A stretch of 7,160 nucleotides of DNA from an uncultured Veillonella sp. (GTDB lineage: Bacteria > Bacillota_C > Negativicutes > Veillonellales > Veillonellaceae), in contig CAAFRK010000224.1 in NCBI GenBank assembly GCA_900765235.1, forward strand, positions 1 through 7,160. The letters are read 5' to 3'. Positions 1 to 6,487 of this stretch are shown in pieces. Position 1 is the first letter of the stretch. The number at the start of each line of letters is the position of its first letter. The notes under the pieces were generated by a model. That model made no database searches. It saw only the letters and a program-made list of their open reading frames with translations, and had not been told where the DNA came from. The position numbers and the translations under genes are program-made.

Positions 1-110
1 AATATACAAACTCATAAAATAGTTTTCACAAGAATAGTGATGGTGAGGGAATGTGTTGCGGTATATATATAGTCCTTTTCCAAGAGACAATTATGCCTCT
101 AATGTGCATA

Positions 111-140
111 TAGACATTAATCAATATCGATTGTTATACT
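111..140 (+). promoter_or_regulatory. Probable sigma70-type promoter of sdaAB-sdaAA
   Basis: A -35 box TAGACA (111-116, five of six consensus bases) and a -10 box TATACT (135-140, five of six) are separated by 18 bases. Transcription would start near 147, giving a leader of about 45 bases before the sdaAB start at 192. The spacer holds an imperfect dyad, TAA-T-CAAT / ATTG-TTA, around 118-136, which could be an operator. No other comparably good promoter was seen upstream. This is a match by eye, not an experimental mapping. Confidence 0.6.
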
Positions 141-181
141 ATAGATACAGTAAGATTTTCTCACATTATTTATGTGTATAT

Positions 182-186
182 AGAGG
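182..186 (+). promoter_or_regulatory. Ribosome binding site deciding the sdaAB start
   Basis: AGAGG lies five bases before the ATG at 192. An in-frame GTG at 174 would add six residues but has no purine-rich site in front of it. The ATG at 192 also gives the usual family N-terminus, so it is preferred. Confidence 0.65.
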
Positions 187-191
187 CGTGT

Positions 192-854
192 ATGAATAGT
201 ATTTTTGATATTATAGGGCCTGTTATGATTGGCCCGTCTAGTTCGCATACAGCTGGTGCTGCGCGGCTAGGTAAGATGGCGCGGTGCATATTCCGTTCCA
301 CACCTAAAAAGGTAGATTTAACCTTATATGGCTCTTTTGCTAAGACCTATAAAGGCCATGGTACAGACCGTGCCTTGATTGGGGGCTTATTAGGTTTTAA
401 AGAGGATGATACGAATATTCGTGTTGCTCAAAAATTAGCTGAAAAAGAGGGCATGGAGTATAACTTTATCGAGTCTCCTCTTGATGTAGGTCATCCTAAT
501 GTGGTTCGTTTTGATATGTACGATGAACATAATCGTCATATGACTGTGATTGGTCGTTCTCTTGGTGGCGGTCAAATTATGATTACCGAAGTAGATGGCA
601 ATGATATGTCTATTACTGGCGATGAGTTTACTCTTGTTGTATTCCATGAAGATAGACCTGGCGCCATCTCTTTGGTGAGCCAAGCATTAAGTGAGTCCGA
701 TATTAATATCGCTACCATGCGCGTGTTTCGGAAGGGTAAGCACAAGGATGCAGTGATGGTCATTACTACAGATACGGTGGTAAATCCTATTACCGTTCAG
801 TTTATGCGCGAGTGTCCAGGCATTCAAGATGTCATGACCTTTGAAGCTTTATAG
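192..854 (+). CDS. sdaAB: L-serine dehydratase, iron-sulfur type, beta subunit
   Basis: This is the beta subunit of the oxygen-sensitive, iron-sulfur L-serine dehydratase, which deaminates L-serine to pyruvate and ammonia in the cytoplasm. The 220-residue protein opens with the family signature GPSSSHTAG (residues 14-22), followed by GHGTD (55-59) and a glycine-rich SLGGGQI (123-129). From about residue 146 to the end it has an ACT-type domain, with HEDRPGAI at 152-159; such domains usually bind small ligands, often amino acids, so allosteric control by serine or another amino acid is plausible. The start at 192 is chosen for its Shine-Dalgarno site and family N-terminus; an upstream in-frame GTG at 174 is less likely. 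Eight bases separate its stop codon from the first ATG of the alpha-subunit gene, so the two are almost certainly co-transcribed. No catalytic motif appears lost. In asaccharolytic anaerobes such as Veillonella, this reaction would feed pyruvate metabolism (inference). Confidence 0.93.
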   Translation: MNSIFDIIGPVMIGPSSSHTAGAARLGKMARCIFRSTPKKVDLTLYGSFAKTYKGHGTDRALIGGLLGFKEDDTNIRVAQKLAEKEGMEYNFIESPLDVGHPNVVRFDMYDEHNRHMTVIGRSLGGGQIMITEVDGNDMSITGDEFTLVVFHEDRPGAISLVSQALSESDINIATMRVFRKGKHKDAVMVITTDTVVNPITVQFMRECPGIQDVMTFEAL

Positions 855-859
855 GAGGG
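853..859 (+). promoter_or_regulatory. Strong ribosome binding site of sdaAA
   Basis: AGGAGGG overlaps the last two bases of the sdaAB stop codon. Its AGGAGG core is four bases from the ATG at 863 and seven from the ATG at 866. The second of these tandem start codons therefore has the better spacing. Confidence 0.7.
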
Positions 860-865
860 CGAATG

Positions 866-1738
866 ATGAGTTATGCATATGATACAATTGCAGATATTAT
901 TCGCTTAGCAGAGGAAAATAATATTTCCTTCGGTGACGTAGTACTGCGTTATGAGTTAGAAAATTATGACCGCAGTGAAGAAGCGGTTATTCGTGAAATT
1001 GAGCATCGGTTAGATATCTTTGAAGGTTCTATTCAAGATGGTATAGATTATGCGGAGAAAACGGCCTCTGGTATGTCCGGTGGACAGGCGGCACAGCTTA
1101 ATGGTCAAACGCCAAGATTTATGAGTGATATTGCGTATAAAGCAATGACCTATGCTATTGCTGTTAATGAAGCAAATGCGAAAATGTTCCGCATTGTTGC
1201 TTGTCCTACTGCAGGCTCTTGTGGCGTTATGCCTGGTGCGGTGAAAGCTGTAGCAGACCATTACAAGTTAGATAGAGAAACAGTAGTAAAAGGTTTCTTG
1301 GCTGCTTCTGGTATTGGCAATGTCGTGGCGAATCGTGCTTGTGTGGCTGGCGCCGTTGGTGGTTGCCAAGCAGAAATTGGTACGGCCGCTTGTATGGCCG
1401 CCGGTGCCATTGTAGAAATGATGGGTGGTGCGCCTCGTCAAGTAGGCCATGCTATCGCATTGTGTATGAAAAACTTATTGGGCCTTGCCTGTGATCCAGT
1501 AGCAGGGCTTGTAGAGGTACCGTGCGTTAAACGTAATGGTTTCTATGCAGTTCATGCCATTACTGCATCTGAATTGGCTTTGATGAATATTGAAAGTCAA
1601 ATTCCACCAGATGAAGTTATTGAAGCAATGAATAATATCGGTCGCGCTATGCCAGCAGCATTGCGTGAAACAAGTGATGGCGGCCTTGCGGTAACACCGA
1701 CGGGTACAGCTATTGCAGAACGAGTGCAATCCTTATAG
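866..1738 (+). CDS. sdaAA: L-serine dehydratase, iron-sulfur type, alpha subunit
   Basis: This is the catalytic alpha subunit that carries the [4Fe-4S] cluster and pairs with the upstream beta subunit. The protein is 290 residues from the ATG at 866, or 291 if the adjacent ATG at 863 is used. Family motifs include CPTAGSCG (about 113-120), GAVGGCQAEIGTA (162-174) and CDPVAGLVEVPC (209-220). Cysteines 167, 209 and 220 are spaced 42 and 11 apart. As I recall, this is the same spacing as the three cluster-ligating cysteines of the single-chain Legionella enzyme (343, 385, 396), so they are the likely ligands. The chain ends in Val-Gln-Ser-Leu without the C-terminal cysteine tail described for the Legionella protein. 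Length fits the two-chain family. The final codons double as the left arm of an intrinsic terminator, so the serine dehydratase operon ends here. Confidence 0.93.
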   Translation: MSYAYDTIADIIRLAEENNISFGDVVLRYELENYDRSEEAVIREIEHRLDIFEGSIQDGIDYAEKTASGMSGGQAAQLNGQTPRFMSDIAYKAMTYAIAVNEANAKMFRIVACPTAGSCGVMPGAVKAVADHYKLDRETVVKGFLAASGIGNVVANRACVAGAVGGCQAEIGTAACMAAGAIVEMMGGAPRQVGHAIALCMKNLLGLACDPVAGLVEVPCVKRNGFYAVHAITASELALMNIESQIPPDEVIEAMNNIGRAMPAALRETSDGGLAVTPTGTAIAERVQSL

Positions 1739-1752
1739 GATTGCACTTTTTT
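1723..1752 (+). terminator. Intrinsic terminator overlapping the end of sdaAA
   Basis: A perfect 10-base-pair stem pairs AGTGCAATCC (1723-1732) with GGATTGCACT (1738-1747), with a 5-base loop TTATA and a T-run at 1747-1752. The left arm lies in the last sense codons of sdaAA, and the stop codon TAG (1736-1738) spans the loop and the first base of the right arm. It should end the sdaAB-sdaAA transcript and separate it from cca. Confidence 0.85.
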
Positions 1753-1794
1753 CATGCTTTCATTTGTAGTAAAATAAAAGTTAGACTAGTTCGG

Positions 1795-1801
1795 AAAGGA
1801 G
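1795..1801 (+). promoter_or_regulatory. Ribosome binding site deciding the cca start
   Basis: AAAGGAG is followed by five bases and the ATG at 1807, with a second ATG at 1810. The open frame runs back to a TTG at 1741, but that start would sit inside the upstream terminator and lacks its own ribosome site, so it is rejected. Confidence 0.7.
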
Positions 1802-1806
1802 TGTGC

Positions 1807-3225
1807 ATGATGGAACAGGCCAATCGAATATTGACTGTATTAGAAGAAGCAGGTTATGAAGCCTATATCATTGGTGGAGCAGTGCGTGATATTTTGATGC
1901 ATCAAAAGCCTCATGACTTTGATATTGTGACGTCTGCACGCCCTGATACGGTAATTGAAGTCCTACGCGGTCAAGATATTCAAACGACAGACTTAGTAGG
2001 AAAATCCTTTGGTGTAGTAGTAGCTACACTAGAAGGAAAGCAATATGAAATTGCAACGTATCGCACTGAACGATATGGAGCAGATAGTCATCGACCAGAA
2101 GAAATTACTTATGCCGATACCTTGGAGAAAGACGTGTTGCGTCGCGACTTTACGGTCAATGGCATGGCTATGAATCGTTTTGGTGAGGTCATAGACCTAG
2201 TAGGGGGACGTCGAGATATCAAGCATAAGACTTTGCGAACCATTGGCAATGCACAGCAACGCTTTGAAGAAGACGCATTGCGATTATTTAGAGCATGCCG
2301 CTTTGTGGCAAAGCTAGATTTCTTACCTACCGAAGACTTATTAGAAGCTATGCCAAAGGCATTTCATCGTGTGCCTGGGTTATCTCTCGAGAGAGTTCGT
2401 AGTGAACTGGACCGACTCCTGTTAGAGCCTGCTGTGGCTAAGGGCCTTGATGTATTAGTACAATCTCGCTTGGCCGAGTGCTCTTGTCGCGTTGTAGAAA
2501 ATGGTGTCGCTCGTGAAGTACCTATTTTACCAGAGCTATACCATCTTGTGAATTTACCACAAGAAAAAGACTTTCACGAATTTGATGGTTGGTATCATAC
2601 ATTAGCCGTTGTATCTCATACAGAACCAGATTTGATATTGCGTTGGGGTGCACTGTTACACGATGTAGCAAAGGGTATGCCGGCGGTACGAGCTGTTATT
2701 AACGGACGTTTAACGGATCGTGGCCATGATACATTAGGTGCTGAAATGACAGAAACCTTGCTTACTCGTTTAGGTTACCCTAAGGCTTTTGTGCGCCGTG
2801 TAGCTTGGATTGTAAAAAATCATATGCGCTTTCACTATTTTGTACAAAATGGGGAAGCTAATGAGAAGAAGTGGATCCGTAAAGAGGCTCGCAGCGGTGA
2901 GTTTCGCGATAGTCAAATTATGCGAATTGCATGGGAACAATTATCTAAGGTTTGTGCTGCCGATGTGTTAGGCTGTGGGAAGCCTTATGCAGCGACTGAT
3001 GGTACCTTAGCCTTTGGTGAATGTATGGCAGATCTTAGTTTAGAGATGCCTATCCATACAAAGGATTTAAATTATGACGAACGAGTTATTAAGCTTGCAG
3101 GGGAAAAAGTGGGGGAAGGATTGCAGTATTTATTAGGTCAAGTACAAAATGGAGTGATTCCCAATGAACCAGATGCATTATATGATGCATTAGACCATAA
3201 GTTACGCCGTCCAGTGGAGAAATGA
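1807..3225 (+). CDS. cca: CCA tRNA nucleotidyltransferase with HD domain
   Basis: This enzyme adds or repairs the 3'-terminal CCA of tRNA using CTP and ATP. It is a class II nucleotidyltransferase of the poly(A) polymerase / CCA-adding superfamily, 472 residues from the ATG at 1807. The head domain shows GGAVRD (23-28), the metal-binding acidic pair in HDFDIV (Asp37, Asp39), motif C RRDFTVNGMA (112-121), and the nucleotide-selecting EDxxR motif (Glu155, Asp156, Arg159). An HD-type domain follows, with His264, His285-Asp286, His307 and His339; HD domains of some CCA enzymes have phosphohydrolase activity. The C-terminus has the family's G-x-x-L-x-x-L-x-x-x-x-x-G-x-x-P-N-E ending near 436-454. 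Family members that are true poly(A) polymerases look similar, so biochemical specificity is inferred. The ATG at 1810 is an equally workable start. The stop codon overlaps the start of the downstream PBP gene, implying co-transcription. I saw no strong promoter in 1748-1806; a weak -10-like TAAAAT sits at 1770-1775. Confidence 0.9.
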   Translation: MMEQANRILTVLEEAGYEAYIIGGAVRDILMHQKPHDFDIVTSARPDTVIEVLRGQDIQTTDLVGKSFGVVVATLEGKQYEIATYRTERYGADSHRPEEITYADTLEKDVLRRDFTVNGMAMNRFGEVIDLVGGRRDIKHKTLRTIGNAQQRFEEDALRLFRACRFVAKLDFLPTEDLLEAMPKAFHRVPGLSLERVRSELDRLLLEPAVAKGLDVLVQSRLAECSCRVVENGVAREVPILPELYHLVNLPQEKDFHEFDGWYHTLAVVSHTEPDLILRWGALLHDVAKGMPAVRAVINGRLTDRGHDTLGAEMTETLLTRLGYPKAFVRRVAWIVKNHMRFHYFVQNGEANEKKWIRKEARSGEFRDSQIMRIAWEQLSKVCAADVLGCGKPYAATDGTLAFGECMADLSLEMPIHTKDLNYDERVIKLAGEKVGEGLQYLLGQVQNGVIPNEPDALYDALDHKLRRPVEK

Positions 3226-5192
3226 TGAAGTTATTAAATAAAGCGTTATTACGCATGAGTGATTGGAGTCGCACTACGTGGTGCCTTGCCATACTCATGA
3301 CCGTTGCCTTCGTCCTTATTGGGCGTTTAGCACAGTTACAGGTCTTTGATACCTTTGACCTAGAGAAGAAAAACTTATTACAAGTTCAAGTAGATAGAAA
3401 ATTACAATCGCCGCGCGGTACAATCTATGACCGTAATGGTAAGCCGTTGGCCATGAGTGTGGTTACAAAATCTTTATATGCGGATCCGAAGATGATTAAA
3501 CAGTCTCCTCAAGAGATTGCGGATCTCATCTCACCGTATGTAACGATGTCAAAAGAGAATATTGTGAAAGCTTTGCAAGAGGATACCGCCTTTGTCTGGT
3601 TGAATCGTATGATGGATGCAGACAAATCAAAAGGGGTACAACAAGTTATTAAGGATAATAATATTGCAGGCCTCAATTTTGTTGAAGAATCTAAGCGCTA
3701 TTATCCAAATGGTGTCTTAGCGGCACAAGTATTAGGCTTTGTCGGCACTGATGATAAAGGTCTTGATGGTCTAGAAATGGTTCTTGATGACGAATTAAAG
3801 GGGGGCGTACAACAAGAAATTGTAGCTACTGATAATAAAGGGAATGCCATCTTTGGTTCCGTACTATCTAAATTTTTACCAGATAAGGGTAAAAGCGTAA
3901 CCTTAACCATCGATGCAACAATTCAATTTATTGCAGAACGCGCTCTTGATAAGGCGATGGTTGATACAGGAGCTAAGCATGCGAGCGTTATCGTTATGGA
4001 TCCAAAGAACGGTGAAATATTAGCGATGGCCAATCGTCCAAGTTATGATCCTAATAATTACAACCAAAGTGGCGAAGAGGCTTTTAAAAATATTGCGGTT
4101 ACCAATTTATATGAACCAGGTTCTACATTCAAACCTATCATTGCATCTGCAGCTCTTGCAGCAGGCAAATGGAAGTTAGACACTGTGTATAACGATAAAG
4201 GGGCCTTCGCTGCCAATGGACATATCATTAGAAACTGGAATGGTGAGGGATATGGTCCTGTTCGTTTGCTAGATATTTTGAAGTACTCTATTAATACTGG
4301 TATGGCTGAAATTGGTACATTAACAGGTGCAGATATTCTCTCGAAATATGTACGTGATTATGGCTTTGGTTCTGAAACAGGTATTGAATTGCCTGGTGAA
4401 GGAGCAGGTATTTTGTATAATCCAGAGGATATGAGTAAGCTAGACGTGGCAACCATGTCTATCGGTCAAGGTATTGCGGTTACACCATTACAAATGGTTC
4501 GCGCCTTTGGTGCACTTTCTAATGGTGGGGCTATGATGAAACCACATATCATCAAGTCTTATAGTAACTCTCAAGGCGATGTAACAAGTACGACTGAAAC
4601 ATCTGTTGTGGGACAACCAGTTCCGGAGGAAACAGCTAAAACCATTGTAGATATTCTAGAAAAAGAAGTATCTGAAGGTGGCGGTACAAAAGCGATGGTA
4701 GAGGGTTATCACTTCGGCGGTAAAACTGGTACGGCGCAAAAACTAGATACCAAACATGGCGGTTATCTCGACGGACAATACATTGCGTCCTTTATTGGCT
4801 TTGGCCCTGTAGAGGATCCAAAATTTGTAGTTCTTGTCGTTATTGATGACCCACAAAAGGGTTCTTATTATGGTAGTCAAATTGTAGCCCCTGTATTTAA
4901 GGACATCGTATCTCAGCTTGTACGGTATTACCAAATGAGTCCGTATGTTAAAGAAAGTACACCAGTAGCTGTTAAAGCTGCTAATACACTACCTGAACCA
5001 AAACCGGGAAGTGATGGTTCTGTTACATTGCCTAACTTTACTGGTTTTACCTATGGTGAAGTGCGTGATTGGTTACATAAGGCGGGACTTGCCTTTAAAC
5101 CGGATGGAACTGGTACGGCTACATCTCAAGATGAAAGTAGCGGTACAACTGTTCAGGCTGGTACAGCAATTACTGTTCATTTCCGTAGATAA
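3225..5192 (+). CDS. Class B penicillin-binding protein, SpoVD/FtsI-like, with PASTA domain
   Basis: This is a membrane-anchored D,D-transpeptidase that cross-links peptidoglycan, 655 residues from the ATG at 3225. A hydrophobic anchor spans about residues 16-35 behind a short basic N-terminus, so the rest should face outside the inner membrane. RGTIYDRNG (64-72) begins the class B dimerisation domain. The transpeptidase motifs are all intact: STFK with the acylated serine (300-303), SIN (355-357) and KTGT (500-503). One PASTA domain covers about 600-655. This layout matches the SpoVD/PBP2x group; no glycosyltransferase domain is present. The start at 3225 is preferred over the ATG at 3222 because GGAG at 3216-3219 is five bases from it and only two from the other. 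The start shares one base with the cca stop (TGATG), suggesting translational coupling. Which process it serves, septation or another, cannot be read from sequence, so no symbol is given. Confidence 0.92.
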   Translation: MKLLNKALLRMSDWSRTTWCLAILMTVAFVLIGRLAQLQVFDTFDLEKKNLLQVQVDRKLQSPRGTIYDRNGKPLAMSVVTKSLYADPKMIKQSPQEIADLISPYVTMSKENIVKALQEDTAFVWLNRMMDADKSKGVQQVIKDNNIAGLNFVEESKRYYPNGVLAAQVLGFVGTDDKGLDGLEMVLDDELKGGVQQEIVATDNKGNAIFGSVLSKFLPDKGKSVTLTIDATIQFIAERALDKAMVDTGAKHASVIVMDPKNGEILAMANRPSYDPNNYNQSGEEAFKNIAVTNLYEPGSTFKPIIASAALAAGKWKLDTVYNDKGAFAANGHIIRNWNGEGYGPVRLLDILKYSINTGMAEIGTLTGADILSKYVRDYGFGSETGIELPGEGAGILYNPEDMSKLDVATMSIGQGIAVTPLQMVRAFGALSNGGAMMKPHIIKSYSNSQGDVTSTTETSVVGQPVPEETAKTIVDILEKEVSEGGGTKAMVEGYHFGGKTGTAQKLDTKHGGYLDGQYIASFIGFGPVEDPKFVVLVVIDDPQKGSYYGSQIVAPVFKDIVSQLVRYYQMSPYVKESTPVAVKAANTLPEPKPGSDGSVTLPNFTGFTYGEVRDWLHKAGLAFKPDGTGTATSQDESSGTTVQAGTAITVHFRR

Positions 5193-5232
5193 AACGAATT
5201 CTGTCATAATTAGAAATTATAGACAGTTCGTT
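5193..5232 (+). repeat. Long bulged inverted repeat directly after the PBP stop codon
   Basis: The left arm is AACGAA, a TT bulge, CTGTC and ATAATT (5193-5211); the loop is AGA; the right arm is AATTAT, a single bulged A, GACAG and TTCGTT (5215-5232). All 17 paired positions are complementary. No T-run follows, so it is not a standard intrinsic terminator. It may protect the 3' end of the PBP transcript or, as DNA, act as an operator, because the proposed -35 box of the next unit lies inside it. Confidence 0.6.
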
Positions 5233-5239
5233 ATATAAT
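5211..5239 (+). promoter_or_regulatory. Probable promoter of the folD-hypA-hypB unit
   Basis: A perfect -10 box TATAAT (5234-5239) has a -35-like TAGAAA (5211-5216, four of six consensus bases) 17 bases upstream. Transcription would begin near 5246, leaving a leader of about 65 bases before the folD start at 5311. The -35 overlaps the loop and right arm of the preceding inverted repeat, and the terminator hairpin of the upstream operon would lie within the first 30 bases of the new transcript. Confidence 0.55.
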
Positions 5240-5253
5240 AGAATAAGAGACTT

Positions 5254-5283
5254 AGGTGCCTCTCCGGAGGCACCTTATTTTAT
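5254..5283 (+). terminator. Intrinsic terminator of the cca-PBP unit
   Basis: A perfect 9-base-pair GC-rich stem pairs AGGTGCCTC (5254-5262) with GAGGCACCT (5267-5275) around a TCCG loop. It is followed by TATTTTAT, an interrupted T-rich tail. It most likely stops readthrough from the PBP gene. Because a promoter appears to lie just before it, the same hairpin could also form at the 5' end of the folD transcript. Confidence 0.78.
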
Positions 5284-5300
5284 AGATAGTTTGAATGAAT

Positions 5301-5304
5301 GGAG
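5301..5304 (+). promoter_or_regulatory. Ribosome binding site deciding the folD start
   Basis: GGAG lies six bases before the ATG at 5311. An in-frame ATG at 5299 shares its last base with this GGAG and has no site of its own. The start at 5311 also matches where FolD proteins usually begin. Confidence 0.7.
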
Positions 5305-5310
5305 ATACAC

Positions 5311-6138
5311 ATGATCGAATTACGCGGTAAAGCAGTAGCAGATGCTCACAAGGCGATTTTACAAGAAAAAGTTGCAGCAATAGGCGACTCTGTAATTACT
5401 ATGGCAGTATTACTCGTTGGTGAAGACCACGGTGCTCATATGTACGCTACATTTATGGAAAAGACAGCAAAGAATTTTGGCTATGGCTTTGTATTAAAAC
5501 AATTACCTGAAACGGCTACACAGGATGAAGTGGTGGCAGCATTGCAAGAATTAAATAATGATGCGGCTGTTCATGGAATTTTACCGTTAATGCCGATGCC
5601 TAAACACATTGATACAGAGGCTCTTATCGATATGCTAGATCCTAAAAAAGATATCGATGGTTTAACTACGTATAATATTGGCCTTGTAACTGCAGGCAAA
5701 GGTGGTTTTGCCCCTTGTACTGCAAAGGCGTGTATGGCAATTTTGAATCACTACGATATTCCTGTAGAGGGGAAACATGTGGTAGTAATCGGTCGTAGCC
5801 AAGTTATTGGCAAACCAGTAGCTCTTATGACCCTTGGTGCACATGGTACTGTTACAATGTGCCATTCTAGAACTCCTGATTTGGCAGAGCAAGTAAAACG
5901 AGGCGATATCGTTATTGCTGCAGCTGGTCGTGCTCATATGATTACAGCAGATATGATTAAGCCAGGTGCTGTTGTTATCGATGTAGGTATTAATGAACTA
6001 GAAGGTAAGACGGTAGGCGATGTTGATTATGAAGCGGTAAAAGATATTGCTTCTGCAATTACTCCAGTGCCTGGTGGTGTAGGCTCTGTAACGACTACTA
6101 TGATGCTTGAAGCTGTATATGAGGCATACCATGCATGA
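5311..6138 (+). CDS. folD: FolD-family methylenetetrahydrofolate dehydrogenase, diverged cyclohydrolase site
   Basis: FolD normally oxidises 5,10-methylene-THF to methenyl-THF with NAD(P) and then hydrolyses it to 10-formyl-THF. This 275-residue protein has the whole fold: VGED (37-40) with Tyr45, GIL near 89-91, KDIDG (113-117), a Rossmann segment VVVIGRSQVIGKP (157-169), VIDVGIN (222-228), VGDVDY (235-240) and TPVPGGVG (251-258). It departs from the family at key positions. The catalytic Lys (E. coli Lys54) is Met49 and the catalytic Gln (E. coli Gln98) is Leu93. PCTP has become PCTA (135-138), and the usual GPMT after PVPGGV is GSVT (258-261). Asp116, equal to E. coli Asp121, is kept. E. 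coli residues were aligned from memory without gaps locally. The dehydrogenase may persist while cyclohydrolase activity is doubtful. The 3' end overlaps hypA by eight bases, putting it in the hydrogenase maturation unit. Confidence 0.88.
   Translation: MIELRGKAVADAHKAILQEKVAAIGDSVITMAVLLVGEDHGAHMYATFMEKTAKNFGYGFVLKQLPETATQDEVVAALQELNNDAAVHGILPLMPMPKHIDTEALIDMLDPKKDIDGLTTYNIGLVTAGKGGFAPCTAKACMAILNHYDIPVEGKHVVVIGRSQVIGKPVALMTLGAHGTVTMCHSRTPDLAEQVKRGDIVIAAAGRAHMITADMIKPGAVVIDVGINELEGKTVGDVDYEAVKDIASAITPVPGGVGSVTTTMMLEAVYEAYHA
6121..6124 (+). promoter_or_regulatory. hypA ribosome binding site inside folD
   Basis: GAGG, within the last codons of folD, is six bases before the ATG at 6131. The resulting protein starts Met-His-Glu-Met, the invariant HypA N-terminus, so longer in-frame starts from 6107 are rejected. 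Confidence 0.75.
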
Positions 6139-6472
6139 GATGTCTATAGCAGAAGGCATACTTGATGTAGCCCTCGATACGTTACGCCAACACGATGCAT
6201 CTGTGATCCATTCCGTTCAACTCGATTTGGGCCTTATGAGTGGAGTAGAGCCAGATTCTCTCCTATTTTGCTGGGAAGCCGTTACAAAGGGGACTGCCGC
6301 AGAAGGCTCTCGTATAGAAATTAACACGATTCCTATTGAAGGAAAGTGCTTAGATTGTGATAAGACTTTTCCTGTAGAAAATTATAAGTTTATCTGTCCC
6401 TATTGTGACAGTCATTTCGTACAAACCATTGGTGGCCGCGAACTACAAGTGACCTCCATGGATATCGATTGA
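6131..6472 (+). CDS. hypA: Hydrogenase nickel incorporation protein HypA
   Basis: HypA is a small cytoplasmic metallochaperone that, with HypB, inserts nickel into the large subunit of [NiFe]-hydrogenase. The 113-residue product has the invariant start MHEMSIA; in characterised HypA proteins His2 is a nickel ligand. A structural zinc site is formed by two CxxC pairs, Cys73/Cys76 and Cys89/Cys92. Length is normal for the family. The start lies 8 bases inside the end of folD in another frame, so ribosomes finishing folD could restart on hypA. The gap to hypB is 15 bases. No metal-binding residue is missing. The presence of hypA and hypB implies that the organism makes a [NiFe]-hydrogenase or another nickel enzyme, although the structural genes are outside this window. 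Confidence 0.95.
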   Translation: MHEMSIAEGILDVALDTLRQHDASVIHSVQLDLGLMSGVEPDSLLFCWEAVTKGTAAEGSRIEINTIPIEGKCLDCDKTFPVENYKFICPYCDSHFVQTIGGRELQVTSMDID

Positions 6473-6487
6473 TAGAAAGGTTAGGAC

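Noticed and set aside
82..100. Small hairpin AGAG...CTCT as a leader element of sdaAB
   Set aside because: It has only four clean pairs, lies upstream of the likely transcription start and has no T-run.
1..110. Possible short reading frames such as ATG at 40 to TAG at 72, and a reverse-strand ATG at 13-15 with weak reverse promoter-like boxes
   Set aside because: The frames are ten codons or fewer or run off the edge, none has a convincing ribosome binding site, and the reverse promoter boxes each match only four of six bases in AT-rich DNA.
1747..1775. Promoter for cca using TAAAAT at 1770-1775
   Set aside because: The -10 is fair but the position 17 bases upstream is only the T-run of the terminator, so the -35 match is too poor to list as a feature.
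1741..1806. N-terminal extension of cca from a TTG at 1741
   Set aside because: It would begin inside the sdaAA terminator with no ribosome site, and the added residues do not resemble the family N-terminus.
5206..5221. Fur or PerR box suggested by ATAATT-AGA-AATTAT
   Set aside because: The arms are similar in base content but the spacing and flanks do not fit either consensus well enough to name a regulator.
5011..5238. Overlapping 75-codon frame across the end of the PBP gene
   Set aside because: It is a shadow of the PASTA-encoding region in another frame, runs through the inverted repeat and has no recognisable features.
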